From: Lacinutrix sp. Hel_I_90 | Lineage (GTDB): Bacteria > Bacteroidota > Bacteroidia > Flavobacteriales > Flavobacteriaceae | NCBI RefSeq assembly: GCF_000934685.1 | Contig: NZ_JYNQ01000001.1 | Coordinates: 2,964,501 to 3,028,500, forward strand | DNA length: 64,000 bases | Direction: 5' to 3' | Shown: positions 58,405 through 64,000 of the stretch, piece by piece | Position numbering within the stretch: the stretch's first letter is position 1 | Layout of the letters: each line of letters starts with the position of its first letter | Position numbers and translations under genes: made by a program | The notes under the pieces: model-generated | The model's input: only the letters and a program-made list of their open reading frames with translations | What the model was told of the DNA's origin: nothing | Databases searched by the model: none

Positions 58405-58477
58405 TATAAAGCAGGGTGTTCTTTTGATTTCATTTAATTCTCAATGCATTATATGCGTTCCTAATCTCAATACTTAG

Positions 58478-59926
58478 TTATGCCTTTTCCTTTTTTACAT
58501 ACCGCCCTCTCGGCGCGTCACCCTCATGGAGTATAATTTTAGAATGTAGTAAGTGTGCTGCCTTTTCCGAATCTTTTACTTTTGAAGCGCTGCGTTCCAG
58601 CATTTCTGATTCAAACCCAGTGAGCACGCGTGCTCTGATTCCAGCTTCTCTCCATTGAGATTTGGGTCTACATCCTATTGAGATACCTCTAGCCAGGGCT
58701 AGCGCATCTAACAGGGCTTGATTGGCGCCCTGTCCTTTAAATGGACTCATAGGGTGCGCCGCATCTCCAATCAAAGTCACTTGCCCTGCTTTCTCTAATA
58801 ATTCTGATTTGAGTAATTCTCGGTCATATACGGGATAACCAGAAACCTGAGCTTCTAGGGTCGCTGCTAAAATCTGAGGAATTGGAGTGTGCCACTGCGT
58901 TCTACGACACGCTTCTTCCTTGAGTGCTTTCGGGCCTTGATCACTTAGTAACTTAGCTTCATTTTCTGGCAAAGTGAAACTAAGTTGCCACATCACCGCG
59001 TCTGATGCATACGGCATCACGTATATTCGCTCATTGCCATTGGCGGTCTGAAATACTGTTGCCGAGTCAAGTAAAGAACTATCAAGATCCTCGAGAGCTT
59101 TTAAAGGACAAATGCCCAATATTACAATACAGCCTAGGTAACGTAAAGGGGTAAGGTTTTCACCAATTAGAAACTTTCGTAGAGTACTTCGAATACCATC
59201 TGCTCCAACTACAAGATCTGCGGTGACGCTTTTTAGGGCTCCATTTACTTGAAAGCTCAGAGCAACGCCGTCACCTTCACATGACTTAAATCCTACCAAT
59301 TGGTGTCCCCACTGCACCACATCGTGTCCACCAAGTTGCTCAAGCAGTGCCAAACGCATAGATTGTCGTGCAATATGTACATTTGTGCGTTTCTGTGAGG
59401 TTTTGGCCTCTGAAGGTTTCCATTTGCGCATGCCCCATTCCCCAATCACTTTTCCAGTTGTAGTATGAACCAAATGCCTTGTTGAAATCACCCCTTTTTC
59501 TAACGACAAAATACCCAATCCCTCTATCGCTTTATTCCCTTGTTGCAAAGTGAGTCCATAGCCCTGAGAGCGCTCATCGAAGCCGCTATCACGTTCATAT
59601 AGGGTAAAAGGGATGCCACGGTGCAAACAGCCTACAGCCAGAGCGACTCCTCCTATACCGCCACCAATAATAGCAACGTGTGGGTAGTTTGCCTTATCTG
59701 CTATTGGATGGCTAACAGCATGAAGTAAACCAGTGCCACCACAGTTCAAGCATGGATGTAACGGTCTCTTAAGAAGGACTGGGGCTGTGCCTTTGTCCTT
59801 CTTTTTTTTAAATTCATCTAATGCAATCTGGTAGCGGCGTCGAACTTTCTTGGCGTGCTTCCGGCTTTTTTTGCCTTGTCCCTGGCATTCTTGACAAATT
59901 GTCCAGCGAGCCGCTTCATTTTTCAT
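58478..59926 (-). CDS. FAD-dependent monooxygenase with N-terminal DnaJ-like zinc motifs, probably transferred
   Basis: A 482-residue protein. Residues 8-65 carry two CxxCxGxG motifs (C11-C14 and C59-C62) like half of a DnaJ zinc finger, separated by a basic stretch. From residue 84 there is a PheA/TetX-type FAD hydroxylase: IIGGGIGGVALAVG, VVGADGIRSTLR and LIGDAAHPMSPFKGQG. Base composition is visibly richer in G+C than neighbours (32 of 60 bases in 58681-58740 versus 23 of 60 in 48841-48900). It may hydroxylate an aromatic or antibiotic-like substrate. Convergent with the nuclease-like gene. Confidence 0.85.
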   Translation of the reverse strand: MKNEAARWTICQECQGQGKKSRKHAKKVRRRYQIALDEFKKKKDKGTAPVLLKRPLHPCLNCGGTGLLHAVSHPIADKANYPHVAIIGGGIGGVALAVGCLHRGIPFTLYERDSGFDERSQGYGLTLQQGNKAIEGLGILSLEKGVISTRHLVHTTTGKVIGEWGMRKWKPSEAKTSQKRTNVHIARQSMRLALLEQLGGHDVVQWGHQLVGFKSCEGDGVALSFQVNGALKSVTADLVVGADGIRSTLRKFLIGENLTPLRYLGCIVILGICPLKALEDLDSSLLDSATVFQTANGNERIYVMPYASDAVMWQLSFTLPENEAKLLSDQGPKALKEEACRRTQWHTPIPQILAATLEAQVSGYPVYDRELLKSELLEKAGQVTLIGDAAHPMSPFKGQGANQALLDALALARGISIGCRPKSQWREAGIRARVLTGFESEMLERSASKVKDSEKAAHLLHSKIILHEGDAPRGRYVKKEKA

Positions 59927-60515
59927 CTTTTGCTTCTTCTTTATTTAAACGGCTCTCGACGCCGCTCTATATATAAATCCTTAGTCTTTACAATTGATAC
60001 TGGGCAAAATTGAAAAGTAGTGCTTGAAGCTCTCCTTACTTAATATAATACCAACGAGAGCCATTTTTTATATCGTGCAGCAAATTTAGTAAATACAAAC
60101 TGAATCAAAAATCTGCTTGACACGAGCGAAGTGAAATGGTTCAACAATTTTTGTGAGCTAATTGCTTGAGACATCAATTTTATAGGTTTTAACTAATTTA
60201 AGTTTATGTTATAAAATTAGTGGTCACTTCAATATCAGGATGCATCACACTCGCTTTGGTGCTCTTTTGTAAAAAAAAAGAGGTTAGACCTCTATAGAAA
60301 AACGACTTTATTTTTAATGGCTATTAACGCGCTTATAAAACCGTTGTTTTGTTACTAAAAGATTATTGAGGGTTTAGCTTTGGTTGATGAAATGAGTTGC
60401 TATGCTCTTATAAAGTATCAAAAGTAATTTCCAAAACACTTCAAAAAAATTATGGTCGATACTAGATTTAGTTAATCTTAAGCATCGACCATTTAATATT
60501 AAAAGGTGAATGGGG
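59927..60515. other. Gene-poor stretch
   Basis: About 590 AT-rich bases without a credible coding frame on either strand. The only signal is a minus-strand terminator hairpin at 60271-60293. Confidence 0.6.
60271..60293 (-). terminator. Terminator of the YqaE transcript
   Basis: On the minus strand AGAGGT and ACCTCT (60293-60288 and 60284-60279) form a six-pair stem with three-base loop, followed by T9. It lies about 220 bases past the YqaE stop. Confidence 0.6.
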
Positions 60516-60671
60516 CTAATTATCATTTACGATTAAAGCATGGATAACACCTGGAAGCCATCCTATTAGAGTTAGTAATATGTTTAGTAAAAACGCACCC
60601 CCTAATCCTCTTTTCATAAAAACAGCTACTGGTGGAAGTAATATGCTAAGTATAATGGTAAGTATTGACAT
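60516..60671 (-). CDS. YqaE/Pmp3 family membrane protein
   Basis: A 51-residue protein read directly from the minus strand: MSILTIILSILLPPVAVFMK followed by a second helix with LGGAFLLNILLTLIGWLPG and ending VIHALIVNDN. The two helices, the LPPVAVF motif and the GWLPGVIHA motif define the Pmp3 family, which affects membrane potential and salt or cold tolerance in other organisms. It begins 25 bases after the gene for the larger membrane protein, so the two probably form an operon. Confidence 0.9.
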   Translation of the reverse strand: MSILTIILSILLPPVAVFMKRGLGGAFLLNILLTLIGWLPGVIHALIVNDN

Positions 60672-60696
60672 AGTTTATAATTTTAGTTTATTATTA

Positions 60697-61734
60697 TTAT
60701 TTATTTTCGTTAGCTAAATCTCTATTATGTTCTTCGCTAACACTTAAAGCTGGTACACCTGTTGTACCACCAAAAGATGCTGCAAGTGCTCCTAGAAGTA
60801 ATATTAAAAAGAGATAAATGCTTGCTTGGCCTAAATTATCTGAAATGGCCTCACTTGCTTTTAAAGCCTCTTGTTTTGCCTCAATGTAGGTTTGTTCAAG
60901 AGCTTTAATAGCCTCATCAATTTTAGTATTCCATTTGGTTATTACGCCATTAATTTCTTCTTCAGTTAACGCTGTGTTCTCAGTTAAATAAACTTTTAAT
61001 TTGGCTTCATTAATGTAGTCTTTATTACCTTTTACACTAATATCTAAATCTCCATTTTCATCGAGATCAACAGATAGGTCGTTTACAAATTCTGAGACAG
61101 CATTCTTTAAATTCAGTTGCTTGATTGCTTTCGTAGTACTATTCTCAACCTTATTAAGCGTTTGTCTAACGCTTTGTTCACTGTCATTAGGTAGGATATT
61201 GTAAGTTTCGGCAGTTTCAATAATTTCAAACATTTCGTTTTTGATGCCTTCAATAGTTGTCTTACTATCTTGTTCAATACCTTTTTTAGCGTTTTCTAAA
61301 TTTATTACGACTTCTTTCGAGTCATCTCCTTCAAATACTGAAGAGACTAAAGTACCCATTCCTGAAAAAACACTTCCAGTAATTGACGTTATCAATAGGA
61401 TGGAAATCATTAAATAAAGCCCCCAAGCTAAAAATCCATGAATACCACCATCTGTGGCACTTGTTAATCCTGAAGCTCTAGCAGCTACAAGACCACCCAC
61501 ATACAATGCTGCTAAATTGGATAGTATCCACCATATAATTGTTCCCGTCGCTAATCCGTCAAAAGGTTGACTATCGGTTACGGGATCTATTGAGGTTAGA
61601 CCAATTCCAATCCCCAATAAATTAAGAAGAAATGAAATTGTAATAGCGACTAATGCACCAGCAATTACGCCTCCCCAAGATATTCTAGAGAATCTGTTTT
61701 TTGCTGTTTCTACATGCGTATAAATTGTTTCCAT
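60697..61734 (-). CDS. Membrane protein of unknown function
   Basis: A 345-residue protein. N-terminal helices (SWGGVIAGALVAITISFLL, GTIIWWILSNLAALYVGGLVAAR, GFLAWGLYLMISILLIT) are followed by a long polar helical region (about 140-305) and a last helix (ASIYLFLILLLGALAASFGG). SWG.xAGA and LLGxGIGL segments occur in other uncharacterised bacterial membrane proteins. No function recognised. Linked to the YqaE gene, suggesting an envelope or osmotic stress role. Confidence 0.72.
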   Translation of the reverse strand: METIYTHVETAKNRFSRISWGGVIAGALVAITISFLLNLLGIGIGLTSIDPVTDSQPFDGLATGTIIWWILSNLAALYVGGLVAARASGLTSATDGGIHGFLAWGLYLMISILLITSITGSVFSGMGTLVSSVFEGDDSKEVVINLENAKKGIEQDSKTTIEGIKNEMFEIIETAETYNILPNDSEQSVRQTLNKVENSTTKAIKQLNLKNAVSEFVNDLSVDLDENGDLDISVKGNKDYINEAKLKVYLTENTALTEEEINGVITKWNTKIDEAIKALEQTYIEAKQEALKASEAISDNLGQASIYLFLILLLGALAASFGGTTGVPALSVSEEHNRDLANENK

Positions 61735-61773
61735 AATTTTTAAATTTTTAGTTTAATGATTATTAGTAGGTTA

Positions 61774-61781
61774 CAAAGTTA
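61774..61781 (-). promoter_or_regulatory. Putative -7 box of the membrane protein/YqaE operon
   Basis: Minus-strand TAACTTTG matches TAnnTTTG, 40 bases upstream of the ATG at 61734. No -33 TTG at normal spacing. Confidence 0.45.
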
Positions 61782-62452
61782 ATTTTTTAGTAAAATTGGG
61801 TTAGCTGATATAAATATATTTTTGACGGATACAAATTCACGTTATATTATTTTATAGCCTTAGCCACCTTTAAATTTTGTGCTAAATCCTAGTTTTTAAT
61901 GTTTAAATCTTATTTATTTCTATAGGAATGAATGGAATCCCTATTAAGAGAGTTTTAGCTGTCGCATTGTTTTGAAAACGGCCGTTTCCTATTTTTTGTT
62001 TAGTTCACTCGTTGGGTCAAGAGAGAGCAAAATAAAAATAATGACTTAAATTCAATTGTCTACTCAATTGAACGCTAATACAGTAGGAATACAAATATGG
62101 ATTTATTAAATTTGATAGTATTAGGATTTTGGGGGTAGTATTAAAGCCAAGCACTAATAAAAAGAAAGAATAATAATCAGGTCGGAAAGAAAATCATCCA
62201 AAACAAATCTTCAAAATATTAGAAGAAATTAGAAAAAAAAGGGCTCGCATCATCCGTTGATAGTTTCAAAATTTGGAGAAAACATAGTTAATGACTATTG
62301 AATTGCTAAATCAAGGAGCGTAATGAATTACATAAACTCTTAAATGCAATGGTTTGAAGCTTATGTCTGGTATTATCAATGGCTGTTTCTGGTAACCTAT
62401 GAATAGCTTACAATTGACCTGTTAACTTTGAACTGACATTAAACTTTATGAG
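61782..62452. other. Gene-poor stretch
   Basis: About 670 bases between divergent genes. Short frames exist but none has a family-like product, and no RNA gene or repeat was recognised. Confidence 0.55.
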
Positions 62453-64000
62453 ATGAAGTCAAGTAAAACATTCTTCGGTACTTTTAAAGGTGTATTTGTT
62501 CCAACTTTTCTTACAATTTTAGGTATCATACTCTTCTTGAGGTTGCCCTGGGTTGTTGGTAATGCAGGTGTTGGTGGCGCTATTATTATCATCCTGGTTT
62601 CTGCTGGGATCACTCTTATTACAAGTCTCTCGCTCTCCTCGATTATAACAAATATCAGGATAGGTGCTGGGGGCGCCTTCTCTATTATTTCCAGATCTTT
62701 AGGGCTTGAAATAGGGGGGAGCATCGGTATTCCTCTTTATTTATCACAAGCTATAGCTGTTGCTATGTATATCTTTGGTTTTAGAGAGGGATGGTTATGG
62801 ATATTCCCTGATCATTCGGCCATTATCGTTGACCTTTTGACTTTTGGTATTGTGTTTCTTTTTGCGATAATTAGCACAAACCTCGCCTTTAAGGTTCAAT
62901 ATTTTATCTTATTGATTGTAGTGATAGCAATAGGTTCCATTGTTTTTGGGCTTTTTGCAACAGAATATTTTTTTCATCCTCAGGTTATTGGTGAATTTGT
63001 GAAGGCGAAAGAGGGTGAACTGATTGGCGCACAGTTTTGGGTTGTTTTTGCCGTTTTTTTTCCTGCTGTAACAGGCATTATGGGAGGTTTAAATATGTCG
63101 GGGGAATTAAAAAATCCCAGAAAGAGCATTCCTAAAGGCACCCTTTGGGCGGTGGGAATCACCACGTTGGTTTATATTGGCCTTGCCGTTATTGCCGGCT
63201 ATTTAGGAACACCCGATCAATTGCTTAATAACTATACGTTTTTTATAGACAACTCTTTTTTACCCGAGTTAGTACTTGCAGGCGTTCTTGGTGCAACGTT
63301 CTCATCGGCACTTACCTCATTTGTGGGTGCTCCAAGAGTGCTTTATGCCATAGCAGAAAAAGAAATTATACCATATAGTAAACGGCTTGGCACTACTAAT
63401 AATAGGGGAGAACCGTTAGCATCCATATGGTTTACCGGTGTCATCGTTATTTCTGCCATATTATTACGGGAACTAAATGTGATTGCTCCCTTAATAACCA
63501 TGTTTTTCCTGATAACCTATGCCATGATTAATTTAGTGGTATTAATTGAGCAAAGTTTATCACTTCCTAGTTTCAGGCCAACATTTAAAATACCTATTTA
63601 TATCCCGCTAATAGGGTCTTTGAGTTGTCTCTTTGTTATGTTTATCGTAAATCCTACTTTTTCAATCGTAGCGATTATAGGCGCCATTGCACTTTACATT
63701 TTCTTTAGTCAACGACATATCGTCTCTGATGATGGTTATGCCAGAAGTGGCTTATTCACGGCCATGGCGCAGTGGGCGACCAAAAAATCTAAAAATCTCA
63801 CCAAGGAAAATGAACCCAGAGCTTGGCAACCCGATTTGTTGTTTCCTATTGCCCATGTGAGAGAAGTTAGGGCCTGCTACAAGTTATTACATTCGCTGGT
63901 GCACCCAAAAGGGTCGATTAAAATTCTCGGAATTGGCACTGGTAAAAAGCTGATGAGGCTTAAAAAGTATCTCCCAGATGTTGTTGCAGCATTTGAGAAA
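62453..64000 (+). CDS. Cation-chloride cotransporter-like permease, 3' end cut by window edge
   Basis: An open frame of 516 codons runs to the right edge without a stop. It begins MKSSKTFFGTFKGVFVPTFL and has the APC/SLC12 layout: TFLTILGIILFLRLPWVVG in the first helix, IRIGAGGAFSIISRSLGLE, and FFPAVTGIMGGLNMSGELKNP in the sixth helix region, the pattern of Na-K-Cl cotransporters. About twelve membrane helices are followed by a cytoplasmic part (from about 430). Probably symports chloride with cations or an amino acid; substrate is not fixed. Confidence 0.85.
   Translation, partial: MKSSKTFFGTFKGVFVPTFLTILGIILFLRLPWVVGNAGVGGAIIIILVSAGITLITSLSLSSIITNIRIGAGGAFSIISRSLGLEIGGSIGIPLYLSQAIAVAMYIFGFREGWLWIFPDHSAIIVDLLTFGIVFLFAIISTNLAFKVQYFILLIVVIAIGSIVFGLFATEYFFHPQVIGEFVKAKEGELIGAQFWVVFAVFFPAVTGIMGGLNMSGELKNPRKSIPKGTLWAVGITTLVYIGLAVIAGYLGTPDQLLNNYTFFIDNSFLPELVLAGVLGATFSSALTSFVGAPRVLYAIAEKEIIPYSKRLGTTNNRGEPLASIWFTGVIVISAILLRELNVIAPLITMFFLITYAMINLVVLIEQSLSLPSFRPTFKIPIYIPLIGSLSCLFVMFIVNPTFSIVAIIGAIALYIFFSQRHIVSDDGYARSGLFTAMAQWATKKSKNLTKENEPRAWQPDLLFPIAHVREVRACYKLLHSLVHPKGSIKILGIGTGKKLMRLKKYLPDVVAAFEK

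Noticed and set aside
61930-61977. Short frame beginning MNGIPIKRVLAV
   Set aside because: Ends after 15 codons with no regulatory signals; not supported as a gene.
62446-62724. Minus-strand frame opposite the cotransporter start
   Set aside because: The plus strand encodes a clear SLC12-like protein through this region.

Overview
The window is chromosomal DNA from a member of the Bacteroidota, class Flavobacteriia, most likely a marine Flavobacteriaceae. The evidence is the gldKLMN gliding/type IX secretion operon, exosortase F with its companion protein, a HYC_CC_PP family protein, low GC, absence of clear Shine-Dalgarno sequences, and repeated promoters of the Bacteroidota type (TTG, about 17-21 bases, then TAnnTTTG). 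The genus cannot be fixed from the sequence alone.

Left part (1-17.5 kb, + strand): an aromatic amino acid operon (pheA cut by the left edge, an aminotransferase, tyrA, a DAHP synthase-chorismate mutase fusion), then rsgA and dtd, two DUF3857/transglutaminase-like secreted proteins of which the second has lost catalytic residues, a DUF457 membrane protein, a MazG-like pyrophosphohydrolase and aroA. queA, rlmN, a polyprenyl synthetase and a three-gene unit (ECF sigma factor, likely anti-sigma membrane protein, outer membrane barrel protein) follow.

Middle (17.6-37.8 kb, mostly - strand): the rod-shape operon mreB-mreC-mreD-mrdA-rodA, purH, and a GAF-type methionine sulfoxide reductase. A + strand block at 25.1-30.8 kb holds a small membrane protein, exosortase F and its partner, and a cysteine-rich metal-handling cluster (HYC_CC_PP protein, HMA-MauE-like membrane fusion, TonB-dependent receptor, periplasmic HMA protein). 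Then come groS-groL and a secG / TPR / lptE / sigma-54 activator / miaB block on the - strand.

Right part (37.8-57.1 kb, + strand): topA, a metal-ligand-poor arginase-fold protein, gldK-gldL-gldM-gldN, an FAD oxidoreductase, a DUF983 protein (- strand), an ABC-F ATPase, a complete RND efflux operon (adaptor, pump, TolC), a secreted leucine-rich-repeat protein and a CPXCG zinc-ribbon protein.

The last 7 kb looks accessory: an initiator tRNA whose 3' end is duplicated 110 bp downstream next to a REP-like sequence, a possible nuclease-like protein, an FAD monooxygenase with DnaJ-type CxxCxGxG motifs and GC-richer DNA that looks transferred, two long gene-poor stretches, a 51-residue YqaE/Pmp3 protein beside an unknown membrane protein, and a cation-chloride cotransporter-like gene cut by the right edge. 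No CRISPR array, rRNA, insertion sequence or prophage was seen. The best candidates for an under-described system are the vicinal-cysteine metal cluster at 27.0-30.8 kb and the tRNA-adjacent island after 57.3 kb.
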